Shown: positions 1-5,761, counted from the stretch's first letter. The stretch: DNA of 7,137 nucleotides from Candidatus Gastranaerophilales bacterium (GCA_021201175.1 JAJQFK010000034.1:1-7137), one strand, 5' to 3'. Notes: generated by a model not told the origin, from the sequence alone. A program made the numbers and translations.

Positions 1-34
1 ATTTATAATTTGGATTTATACTATTAATTTTCAT
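1..34 (-). CDS. Partial gene, N-terminus of an MKINSI-type protein
   Basis: Only the first 11 codons lie inside the window; they read MKINSINPNYK. The ATG occupies 34-32 and shares one base with the TAA stop (36-34) of the gene upstream, giving a TAATG junction. A strong AGGAGG ribosome binding site sits at 47-42, seven bases before the ATG and inside the last codons of the upstream gene, so the two are very probably co-transcribed and translationally coupled. The first six residues are identical to the N-terminus of that neighbour (MKINSI), which suggests a shared N-terminal signature or paralogy. The function is unknown and the rest of the protein is outside the window. Confidence 0.7.
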   Translation of the reverse strand, partial: MKINSINPNYK

Positions 35-987
35 TATTTAACCTCCTTTTGAGATGTAAAAGGCTCAAACAATTCTTTTTCTCTGCTGCCTTTAAAAACA
101 TCAGGATACTGATTGATATTTTGTTGTACAGGCTGTTTTTTCTCCGGTTTTTTCTTTCCGATTAATCCTAAAATTACCGGAACAAGAGCAATTGTAATAG
201 TTGCTCTTAATGGCATAAATACCGGCTGAAATAACTTATCCATAACATTTTTACTTGTTCTTGAATAGTTATTTATTACAGTTTGCTGTTTTATAGCATT
301 AACAACATCATCAGCCATTTCAGGTGCTTTTTCTTTTATGTTTCCCGTAAATATTTTTTCCGCATTTTTGCCGGCTTCTTTAAATACTTCCAGATTGAGC
401 TTATCTCCTTTTGTTAATTCTGTAATTTGTTCAACGAAATTAGAATCTTTACCTTCTTGTATAAGGTTTTCTTTTAATGTTTTCAAAGATTCCACACCCT
501 TTTTAACAACTTTTTCAGTACCTTCTTTTATTTGAGGAGGAATTTCAAATGCCCCGTTTTGCTGTGCTTTTTTCGTTGCTTTAGCAACAGGCGTACCTAT
601 AAGCGCAGACATCGCAAGTCCTATAAGTCCGGTTGAAACGGATTTAGCAGCCTGATAAGAACATTTTTCTTTATCTTCCTCTGTTTTTGCCGTTGCCATT
701 ATTGTTAATGGTCTTAAACTACAAGTTACAAATAAAGCAAATAAGGCTTCCGCTACCAAAGGACTGTACGATGCAAAATTTGCCGCTTTATGTAAGAGAG
801 GCTCGCCCCCCTTAAAACTCGCACGACCATCAGAATTTCTCTTGATGGTCGTGCTTATTTGGTCATTATTATTTTGAGTTAAATTATGTCGCTCGTAATT
901 TTGCTTCTCTCTCCTTTTCACAGAATTATCCATTCCCGTTTGTTTCGGATAGCTTCCTGTATTTGCTGTGATTGAATTAATTTTCAT
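34..987 (-). CDS. Lysine-rich hypothetical protein, MKINSI start, two FKG motifs, hydrophobic segments
   Basis: This is a 317-residue protein of no function I recognise. I start it at the ATG at 987 because GGAAGG (997-992) precedes it by four bases. The in-frame ATG at 999 has no visible binding site and would add only four residues. Residues 1-57 are polar and look disordered, ending at FKGG (58-61); a second FKG lies at 298-300 near the C-terminus. Hydrophobic stretches at about 76-99, 114-135 and 257-277 could be membrane or membrane-associated helices. Between the last two lies a Lys/Glu-rich, probably helical region. No signal peptide is evident. FKG motifs in proteins with MKI-type starts are, as far as I recall, a habit of Gastranaerophilales, but no role is known to me. 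A perfect 12-bp inverted repeat is embedded in frame just before the first FKG. The gene is followed by an overlapping gene with the same first six residues. Confidence 0.85.
   Translation of the reverse strand: MKINSITANTGSYPKQTGMDNSVKRREKQNYERHNLTQNNNDQISTTIKRNSDGRASFKGGEPLLHKAANFASYSPLVAEALFALFVTCSLRPLTIMATAKTEEDKEKCSYQAAKSVSTGLIGLAMSALIGTPVAKATKKAQQNGAFEIPPQIKEGTEKVVKKGVESLKTLKENLIQEGKDSNFVEQITELTKGDKLNLEVFKEAGKNAEKIFTGNIKEKAPEMADDVVNAIKQQTVINNYSRTSKNVMDKLFQPVFMPLRATITIALVPVILGLIGKKKPEKKQPVQQNINQYPDVFKGSREKELFEPFTSQKEVK
821..854. repeat. Perfect 12-bp inverted repeat inside a coding region
   Basis: The arms GCACGACCATCA (821-832) and TGATGGTCGTGC (843-854) are exact reverse complements around a 10-base loop. 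The element is more GC-rich than the gene around it. On the coding (minus) strand it encodes about residues 46-56 of the MKINSI protein, immediately before the FKGG motif, and is followed by GAGTTTTAAG, which is too weak a U-tract for a convincing terminator. It may be an in-frame palindromic insertion or an mRNA hairpin; the sequence alone does not decide. Confidence 0.85.
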
Positions 988-1025
988 AACACCTTCCATA
1001 CATTCTAATACAAGTTTCTCTTAAA

Positions 1026-1054
1026 ATTTTAGTACTTACCAAAATTTATATGAA
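1026..1054 (-). promoter_or_regulatory. Possible sigma-70 promoter for the MKINSI gene pair
   Basis: On the minus strand TTCATA (1054-1049) and TAAAAT (1031-1026) are separated by 17 bases. They match the -35 and -10 consensus at four and five of six positions. The predicted start falls near 1019, about 30 bases upstream of the ATG at 987. The region is very AT-rich, so chance matches are easy. Confidence 0.35.
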
Positions 1055-1513
1055 CCTCTACATTTATTCCAAATACCGTAAAAATAATTTTTGCTATCTG
1101 GAGTTTTTATTGTAACAGAAAAAAACATAATTAATATTAAACGAATATGAAAATAATTCCGGAATTAACGATGTTTATTGAATATTAACTAAAAAAAGTT
1201 GATTTAAGAAAACTTAACAATAGCCCCCAAGGTTATACTTTGTAACTTGCATTATTCAGGAATTTTTTACAATTAAACTAAAAAATTAAAATTCATAAAA
1301 TTTAAAAAATTAGCTATATGCATGCTGTAACATAAGATAAATTTTATTTTTAGTAAATTTGCCTAAGAATCTTCCTATTATTGCACATGCTTCTGTCAAG
1401 TACTTAATAAAAAAAAGTGTAAAAATTACCATTATTAACGAATGTAAAATTTATATAATTCACTTGTTTCAAAGAGCATGGTCTAATGTAAATAATAATT
1501 AAAAATTATTTCC
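1055..1513. other. AT-rich intergenic stretch without a recognisable gene
   Basis: I see no convincing reading frame, RNA gene or terminator here. It contains scattered small AT palindromes such as TTAAG-AAAA-CTTAA (1204-1217) and a near-palindromic AAGGTTA...TAACTT around 1229-1249, which could be a binding site but has no supporting gene nearby. It presumably carries upstream DNA of the promoter at 1514-1542 and of the minus-strand gene pair. Confidence 0.5.
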
Positions 1514-1542
1514 TTGTATTAGGATATTGTAAGTCATAATAT
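1514..1542 (+). promoter_or_regulatory. Probable sigma-70 promoter of the structured transcript
   Basis: TTGTAT (1514-1519) and TAATAT (1537-1542) are separated by exactly 17 bases. Each resembles the consensus hexamer. The predicted start is near 1549-1550, followed by 170 bases of foldable sequence and a strong intrinsic terminator, which supports the reading as a real transcription unit. Confidence 0.5.
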
Positions 1543-1548
1543 AAAATA

Positions 1549-1770
1549 ACAAACGAAATACAGTTTACGGAAGGAGTGATGGCAATAGCTTTCCCTGCAT
1601 AGGTGAAGGACTTAGAGTTTTTGTCCTTATTATAAAATCGTATATGATATGATGTGAAAGCAGCGACACAGAGAGATAAGGGGAATAAAAGGTTAGAAAT
1701 TAATTAGACAAATGATTTAATCTTGCGAAGATTGGGGATTTTTAAAAGTTCTGTAAAAAGAACTTTTTTT
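1549..1770 (+). ncRNA. Candidate structured non-coding RNA or leader RNA, unidentified
   Basis: A promoter-like pair ends at 1542 and an intrinsic terminator ends at 1770, with no credible gene between, so a transcript of about 220 nt is inferred. Within it I can pair AAGGAC (1606-1611) with GTCCTT (1623-1628). GCTTTC (1588-1593) pairs with GAAAGC (1656-1661) and is continued, after a CCT bulge, by GCAT (1597-1600) with ATGT (1652-1655); together these enclose the first hairpin. AATCTT (1719-1724) pairs with AAGATT (1728-1733) around a GCG loop. The sequence is also less AT-biased than the gap before it. It does not show the motifs I know for tmRNA, RNase P RNA, SRP RNA or the common riboswitches, and its ends do not pair as in 6S RNA. 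It could be an independent small RNA, or an attenuated leader of deoB later separated by the repeat at 1830. Confidence 0.4.
1744..1770 (+). terminator. Intrinsic terminator
   Basis: AAAAGTTCT (1744-1752) pairs perfectly with AGAACTTTT (1759-1767) around the loop GTAAAA, and the T-run continues to 1770. No coding gene ends just before it, so it most likely terminates the candidate RNA starting near 1549. Confidence 0.8.
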
Positions 1771-1829
1771 ATTGTAAAATAAACGTGTCTGAAAAAATCC
1801 AAGAGGCGGATTTCTCGCAGAGTGACCTC

Positions 1830-1906
1830 GTCTTTGCGAGCGTTAGCGAAGCAATCCAGACAAAATATAGACTGGTTTGCTTCGTCGTTACACTCCTCGC
1901 AATGAC
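1830..1906. repeat. Short dispersed inverted-repeat element, copy A
   Basis: The left arm begins GTCTTTGCGAG (1830-1840) and the right arm ends CTCGCAATGAC (1896-1906), giving imperfect terminal inverted repeats. The inner arms GCGAAGCAATCCAG and CTGGTTTGCTTCGTCG also pair. A related copy lies at 6998-7075, sharing GTCTTTGCGAG, GACTGGTTTGCTTC and CGCAATGACG in the same order and orientation. Similarity continues past the right end (TTGCTC..AAAGA, to about 1922). Repeats of this look are common between genes in many bacteria. No transposase is present, so it is probably a non-autonomous (MITE-like) element. Small open frames across it are spurious. Confidence 0.75.
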
Positions 1907-2018
1907 GTTGTTGCTCAAAGACTCGCAATTGATGCTGTTTCTATGGTACGAATCCAAGAGAGTTATCTAAAAATGCGGGTGACACTAGTTTAAAAATAAT
2001 TACTTATAGGATGTAAAA

Positions 2019-3197
2019 ATGAAACGTGTAATATTAATTGTCATTGATTCAATGGGCTGCGGCGCTATGCCGGATTGCCGGGAATATGGTGATGTTCCGG
2101 AATGTAATACTTTATGCAATGTTGCTAAAGCTGTTAACGGTTTAAATGCTCCAAATTTTTTTAAACTTGGACTCGGAAATCTTGGAAACGTGGAAGGAAT
2201 ACCGTATAATTCAAGTCCAATCGCTCAATGGGGTATAATGAAAGAGAAATCAAAGGGCAAAGATACAACAACCGGACACTGGGAAATGATGGGGCTTATT
2301 CTTGATAATCCCTTTAAAGTCTATCCTAATGGATTTCCTGATGAGATAATTCAAGAATTTATAAAAAAAACGAACTGCGGCGGGATTCTGGCTAATTATC
2401 CGGCATCAGGCACTAAAGTTATTGAAGATTTACACGCTGAACATTCAAAAACTAAATATCCTATAATATATACCAGTGCTGACAGTGTTTTTCAAATTGC
2501 AGCTGATATTGATGTTATTCCAATTGAAAAACTTTATAGTTTTTGCAGGGTAGCGCGTGAAATTTTAACTGACGAATATAATGTATCGAGGGTTATAGCC
2601 CGTCCATATAAAATGGATAACAATAAACCTGTAAGAATCGGGGCTTTAAGAAGGGATTTTTCAGTTGAACCGTTTAAAGATTCTACGTGTGACAATATAA
2701 TTAATAATAACGGCATTGTTTTAGGTATCGGAAAAATTGAAGATATTTTTGTAGGGAAAGGTATTTCTCACGCAATACATACATCAGGAAATACTCAAGG
2801 TCTTGATATAACCTTAAAAGCTGTTAAAAACGAATTGAATTTAAACGATTTAAAAACTAAAAATTATAATATTAAAACATTTGATAAAATGTTTATTTTT
2901 ACAAATCTTGTGGATACTGATATGTTGTACGGACATAGAAATGACTATAAAGGATATGCAAAAGCTATTGAAGAAATAGATTCATATCTTCCTAAAATAA
3001 TCCAATCAATGACGAATGAAGATTTGCTTATTATAACAGCTGATCACGGTTGTGATCCTACTGTAAAAGGAACGGATCACACAAGAGAACAGGTGCCCCT
3101 TATTATTTATTCAAAAAATATTACACCATCTCAGCTTCCTGCTATAAATACTTTTTCTTATATTTCTGAAAGAATTAATAATTGGTTAGAAATTTAA
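2019..3197 (+). CDS. deoB: Phosphopentomutase
   Basis: DeoB interconverts ribose-1-phosphate or deoxyribose-1-phosphate with the 5-phosphates in the cytoplasm. It links nucleoside phosphorylase products to the pentose phosphate pathway or to deoxyribose-phosphate aldolase. At 392 residues it has the usual family length and alkaline-phosphatase-superfamily fold motifs. Metal-binding D10 lies in VIDSMGCGAMPD, the catalytic threonine is in KDTTTGHWE (T83-T85), YTSADSVFQIA is at 151-161, NLVDTDMLYGHRND at 296-309 supplies D301 and H306, ADHGCDPT at 341-348 supplies D342 and H343, and TDHTREQVP supplies H354. All expected metal and catalytic residues are present, so it should be active with two Mn2+ ions. 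AGGA at 2008-2011 precedes the ATG. No other nucleoside salvage gene is adjacent. A 9-bp inverted repeat spans the stop codon. I found no convincing promoter immediately upstream, so it may depend on readthrough from the unit ending at 1770. Confidence 0.97.
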   Translation: MKRVILIVIDSMGCGAMPDCREYGDVPECNTLCNVAKAVNGLNAPNFFKLGLGNLGNVEGIPYNSSPIAQWGIMKEKSKGKDTTTGHWEMMGLILDNPFKVYPNGFPDEIIQEFIKKTNCGGILANYPASGTKVIEDLHAEHSKTKYPIIYTSADSVFQIAADIDVIPIEKLYSFCRVAREILTDEYNVSRVIARPYKMDNNKPVRIGALRRDFSVEPFKDSTCDNIINNNGIVLGIGKIEDIFVGKGISHAIHTSGNTQGLDITLKAVKNELNLNDLKTKNYNIKTFDKMFIFTNLVDTDMLYGHRNDYKGYAKAIEEIDSYLPKIIQSMTNEDLLIITADHGCDPTVKGTDHTREQVPLIIYSKNITPSQLPAINTFSYISERINNWLEI

Positions 3198-3217
3198 TTC
3201 TTAACCCGTTTCTAACC
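3184..3217 (+). other. Inverted repeat across the deoB stop codon
   Basis: GGTTAGAAA (3184-3192) is the exact reverse complement of TTTCTAACC (3209-3217), with a 16-base loop that contains the stop codon at 3195-3197. Two G-U pairs could extend the RNA stem to 11 bp. No T-run follows, so it is not a classical intrinsic terminator. It could be a 3'-end stability hairpin or the processed end of the deoB message. Confidence 0.5.
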
Positions 3218-3336
3218 GGCTATTATACGTACTGCCTACAGCTTAGCGATATCAGATTGTATAGATTACTTTATATTTTACCTTTTTTCGGCAACTTTTT
3301 ATTATATGGGGTTTTTATATATAAAAAGGAGTAAAT

Positions 3337-4431
3337 ATGTATATATTACCTTCAACAAAAATATCTGATATTGAAACAAAAGGTACGGACAATCAAAAGG
3401 CAGCAGCCACATACTTCGATAAGAACGGAAACGGAATTATAGATAAAAATGAAGCTGACAGCTTTAATTTATCGAAAATCTCAAAAACAGATGAAGCTTT
3501 AACAATCACATCTCCTAATGGCTACATTGATAAATTTGAAAATATCTCAATAAAGCGCAGTGATGATTATTATAAATCAGGATATATTCCGGTTGCAGTA
3601 GTTGATGATTTTACAACAAACGGTGGAATACAGCATGGTACAGGAGTATGTAATATAATAAAATCGATAAATCCAAATATTTCGTTAACTAAAATTAATT
3701 GCTGTAACATTGAAAATTGGAACGGACTACAAAAATTTGCAGATAAAGTAATATGTAAATTCCCAAAATTAGAAAATGCTCTTTATTCAAATAAAACAAC
3801 CGGCAATCTCTGTAATGACTTTTTTGGCTCTTTAAATTTTGAAGCAAAAACATTTGAGATAGCATACAAGAAATTAAAAGAGCAAATTGATTCCGGAGTA
3901 AAATTTGAAGCGGTTAATATGTCGCAAGCGATTGAATGTCAATATTCAACAATTAATTCTCTTGTTTCTGATGAACTTGGTGTTGAAATAACTCCTGATA
4001 ATATTGCTGATTACAAAAAAGAAATAAAAGAAATATTAAGGCAAAAACAAACCCAAAAAATTGAATATGAAGATATGAAACCATATTCTCATAAAGGAAA
4101 AATATCTGATATCCTTAGAATAATAGATGCAATGGAAAGTGTTAAAATTCCGATATATAATGCCGGTGCATATAAAAGTCCGGACAATACCGAAACATTC
4201 AGCCTTTTATCACTTGCAGATAATTCTTTAACAGTTGAAGCCGGAATTGAAACTGAAAACGGAATAATCCACGCCGACGTTGTTTCTCATAATTCGTTCG
4301 CTTTAGATGAAAACGGGAAAAGAAGAATTGCGGATTCTATTGTATACGGAGCAGGCGAATTACAAAGAGGTTCTACTTCTTTTGCAACACCTATGGTTCT
4401 TGCAAATAGTATAAAAGAAAAATATAAGTAA
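3337..4431 (+). CDS. Compact subtilisin-family (S8) serine protease with N-terminal EF-hand
   Basis: This 364-residue protein has the subtilase catalytic signature. The Asp is in AVVDDF (D90), the His in QHGTGV (H100), the NMSQ strand is at 194-197, the oxyanion Asn in IYNAGAY (N275), and the nucleophile in GSTSFATP (S348). Residues 28-39 (DKNGNGIIDKNE) form a textbook EF-hand loop, and a degenerate second one lies at about 57-68 (SPNGYIDKFE), so calcium binding is likely. Unusual points are only 10 residues between the catalytic Asp and His (about 30 in classical subtilisins), a Lys/Glu-rich helical insertion at about 199-260, and no signal peptide or inhibitor propeptide. It may act inside the cell or leave by a non-classical route; the substrate is unknown. 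AAGGAG at 3326-3331 lies five bases before the ATG. The 139-base gap after deoB has no clear promoter. The XRE gene downstream has its own promoter. Confidence 0.85.
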   Translation: MYILPSTKISDIETKGTDNQKAAATYFDKNGNGIIDKNEADSFNLSKISKTDEALTITSPNGYIDKFENISIKRSDDYYKSGYIPVAVVDDFTTNGGIQHGTGVCNIIKSINPNISLTKINCCNIENWNGLQKFADKVICKFPKLENALYSNKTTGNLCNDFFGSLNFEAKTFEIAYKKLKEQIDSGVKFEAVNMSQAIECQYSTINSLVSDELGVEITPDNIADYKKEIKEILRQKQTQKIEYEDMKPYSHKGKISDILRIIDAMESVKIPIYNAGAYKSPDNTETFSLLSLADNSLTVEAGIETENGIIHADVVSHNSFALDENGKRRIADSIVYGAGELQRGSTSFATPMVLANSIKEKYK

Positions 4432-4487
4432 ATAGTGAATTAAAAAATTTCTGCATAGTATATTGTGTGCCAAATTAGAATACAAAC

Positions 4488-4516
4488 TTGACAATGGATT
4501 AATATTTAAATATAAT
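4488..4516 (+). promoter_or_regulatory. Perfect consensus sigma-70 promoter
   Basis: TTGACA (4488-4493) and TATAAT (4511-4516) match the consensus at all twelve positions and are separated by exactly 17 bases. Transcription should begin near 4523, which places the start of the XRE gene at the ATG at 4541 rather than at an upstream TTG. The short leader leaves room for autoregulatory operator sites overlapping or just after the promoter, but I see no clear dyad. Confidence 0.88.
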
Positions 4517-4540
4517 CGGTTTGTGAACTATGAGTATACA

Positions 4541-4768
4541 ATGGTTGAAGATTTTATTTTAAAAAAAAGAAAATTGTTAGCAGATTCAATTATCAAACAT
4601 AGAAAAAGTAAAAATTTTACCCAAAAAATGTTGGCAGAAAAAATTGGTGTAGACCAAAATTGTATTGCACAAATAGAAAATAGTCAAGCTGATGTAGATT
4701 TGCGTTTGATATTTAAAATTTGTGAGGCTCTTGATATTTCAGAGTATGACTTATTTAATTACAATTAG
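4541..4768 (+). CDS. Small XRE-family (Cro/CI-type) transcriptional regulator
   Basis: The product is 75 residues long when started at the ATG at 4541. The frame remains open upstream to a TTG at 4463 (101 residues), but a perfect promoter lies inside that extension, with its start site near 4523, so the shorter protein is preferred. No strong Shine-Dalgarno is visible, only GAG a few bases upstream. Residues 12-72 form a complete helix-turn-helix: TQKMLAEKIGVDQNCIAQIE (27-46) is the two-helix DNA-binding core, and the LIFKICEALDIS segment closes the domain. There is no extra sensor or protease domain, so it is a bare DNA-binding protein of the kind that controls its own promoter, a toxin-antitoxin pair or a mobile element. 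No partner gene adjoins it, and the operon ends at a terminator 50 bases downstream. Its targets are unknown. Confidence 0.88.
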   Translation: MVEDFILKKRKLLADSIIKHRKSKNFTQKMLAEKIGVDQNCIAQIENSQADVDLRLIFKICEALDISEYDLFNYN

Positions 4769-4818
4769 ATAAAAACAGAAATACATTATTAATTTATTTT
4801 AGTTGGTATTATGTAATT

Positions 4819-4844
4819 GGAGGAAGAAATTCCTCTTTTTTTTT
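4819..4844 (+). terminator. Intrinsic terminator of the XRE gene
   Basis: GAGGAA (4820-4825) and TTCCTC (4830-4835) form a perfect stem closed by a GAAA tetraloop, extended by one G-T pair at 4819/4836 and followed by nine T (4836-4844). It lies 50 bases after the XRE stop codon and isolates that gene from the isomerase gene downstream. Confidence 0.9.
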
Positions 4845-4858
4845 ATTAACTTTAATAG

Positions 4859-4864
4859 TATAAT
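4859..4864 (+). promoter_or_regulatory. Possible -10 element for the prolyl isomerase gene
   Basis: A perfect TATAAT sits 28 bases before the ATG at 4892, just after a terminator, where a promoter is needed. The position 17 bases upstream falls in the T-run of that terminator (TTTTTT), a poor -35, so the assignment rests on the -10 and on context. Confidence 0.4.
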
Positions 4865-4891
4865 CATTTTAATAAAAAAAGGAGTATTGTT

Positions 4892-5296
4892 ATGAAAAAA
4901 ATATTGTCATTTATTTTAATTTTATGCGCATTTTGCTGCTGTGCTTGCTGCTGTGAAAATCAAACAATAGTTTCAAATAAGGCTGAAGCTGCTGAATATA
5001 AACAGGTTCAAGCAATGCATATACTTGTTCCGACAGAAGCGGAAGCTGTACAAATAAGAGAAGAAATAATGCAGGGACAAGATCAAAAGGAAATTTTTAA
5101 TAATTTTATGAATGCTGCAAAAAAATATTCTAAGTGTCCTTCCGGCTCATCTGGCGGAATTCTTGGCTGGTTTGGAAAGGGTGACATGGTACCGGAATTT
5201 GAAAATGCTGCTTTTAATCTTCCTAACGGTCAAGTTTCTGAACCTATAAAAACTCCTTATGGCTGGCATTTAATATATGTTATTTCTAAAAAATAA
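4892..5296 (+). CDS. Exported parvulin-type (PpiC-like) peptidyl-prolyl cis-trans isomerase
   Basis: The protein is 134 residues long, with one parvulin domain (about 39-131) behind an export leader. Family residues are all there: H43 in AMHILV, C82 in YSKCPSGSSGG (aligning with Cys113 of Pin1 and the CPSG of E. coli PpiC), GILGWFGKGDMVPEFE (89-104), and H126 in YGWHLI. It should accelerate Xaa-Pro isomerisation in proteins outside the cytoplasm. The leader has two lysines and a hydrophobic core (4-14), then seven cysteines between residues 12 and 21 (CAFCCCACCC). None sits in a good lipobox, since the -3 residue is not Leu. A signal peptidase I site is possible after A31-E32-A33, so lipoprotein or soluble periplasmic status is undecided. 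AAGGAG lies seven bases before the ATG. It is a single-gene unit between a terminator upstream and a convergent gene downstream. Confidence 0.93.
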   Translation: MKKILSFILILCAFCCCACCCENQTIVSNKAEAAEYKQVQAMHILVPTEAEAVQIREEIMQGQDQKEIFNNFMNAAKKYSKCPSGSSGGILGWFGKGDMVPEFENAAFNLPNGQVSEPIKTPYGWHLIYVISKK

Positions 5297-5302
5297 GTAT
5301 AT

Positions 5303-5327
5303 AAAAAAATGACCGCTTTTGCGGTCA
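5303..5327 (-). terminator. Intrinsic terminator of the minus-strand acidic protein gene
   Basis: TGACCGC (5310-5316) and GCGGTCA (5321-5327) form a perfect 7-bp stem around TTTT. Read on the minus strand, the stem is followed by seven T (A-run 5303-5309), making a standard terminator for the gene ending at 5381. On the plus strand the following bases are A-rich, so for the isomerase gene it can act at most as a 3' hairpin. Confidence 0.8.
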
Positions 5328-5380
5328 AAGAAAAATAACAAACAATATTTTTAATATAGGGGGGAGGGAAAAAAAATTTT

Positions 5381-5761
5381 TTACATATTGTCCATTAAGT
5401 GATTCATATAAGCTAAACTAATTTCAGTTTCTGCTTCATCGGATAATCCCAGATCTTCATTTTTTACTGATGAATGAACTGCTTCCTCAGTAGCTACAAA
5501 TTTTTCCATTGAAGCGGCGATTCTTTCTTCTTCTTCTGCCGATACATATTGTGATACGTCGAGTGGTTTTTGCACAGGAACAAAAGCTGCGCTTTGTGCT
5601 GCCATGTATCCCAATATTTCTGATGATTCCATCTGCCTGTTTGGGGTATTTTCAGTATTTGCTTCTTTTTTTGAAGTTTGTGTTAAATCTTCTTTTTCTT
5701 GCTGCGTAAAATAACTATTGCTGCCATAAACTCCTAATTGAATTCCATTTACATTTGACAT
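5381..5761 (-). CDS. Small acidic hypothetical protein
   Basis: I do not recognise this 126-residue protein. The start is well supported: AGGAGG (5776-5771) lies nine bases before the ATG at 5761. Residues 1-46 are polar, Gln/Asn/Ser/Thr-rich and probably unstructured (MSNVNGIQLGVYGSNSYF at the start). Residues 47-62 (SSEILGYMAAQSAAFV) look like a short amphipathic helix, then a proline-containing linker leads to a Glu-rich helix at about 74-100, and the C-terminus is acidic with several methionines. There is no signal peptide, membrane helix or known motif. It is a single gene: its own terminator lies at 5303-5327, and a weak promoter candidate (ATGACA, 17 bases, AAAAAT at 5835-5807) lies upstream. 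An adaptor or small structural protein is conceivable, but nothing in the sequence proves it. Directly after the stop comes an odd A/T run and a G-run. Confidence 0.8.
   Translation of the reverse strand: MSNVNGIQLGVYGSNSYFTQQEKEDLTQTSKKEANTENTPNRQMESSEILGYMAAQSAAFVPVQKPLDVSQYVSAEEEERIAASMEKFVATEEAVHSSVKNEDLGLSDEAETEISLAYMNHLMDNM

Noticed and set aside
1579..1602. Leader peptide MAIAFPA starting at 1579 within the candidate RNA
   Set aside because: The purine-rich AAGGAG is only two bases from the ATG, too close for normal initiation, and part of the frame lies in a predicted stem. Chance is more likely.
1549..1770. 6S RNA, SRP RNA or a known riboswitch
   Set aside because: The ends do not pair as in 6S RNA, the GGAAGGAAGCAGC-type SRP core is absent, and none of the common riboswitch motifs is recognisable. 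Left as unidentified.
1704..1970. Overlapping open frames on both strands across 1704-1970 (61-74 residues)
   Set aside because: They are translations of the terminator and of the inverted-repeat element at 1830-1906. None has a ribosome binding site or domain, and similar peptides are well-known by-products of such repeats.
1979..2010. Promoter GTGACA with a -10 just before deoB
   Set aside because: The only -10-like bases at acceptable spacing are poor, and the better TATAGG overlaps the ribosome binding site, leaving no room for a transcript start.
4463..4540. TTG start giving a 101-residue XRE protein
   Set aside because: A perfect promoter (4488-4516) lies within this extension, no ribosome binding site precedes the TTG, and the 75-residue form already contains the full HTH domain.
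5509..5709. Plus-strand frame of 66 residues
   Set aside because: It is the antisense shadow of the acidic protein gene at 5381-5761, which has a strong ribosome binding site and terminator.
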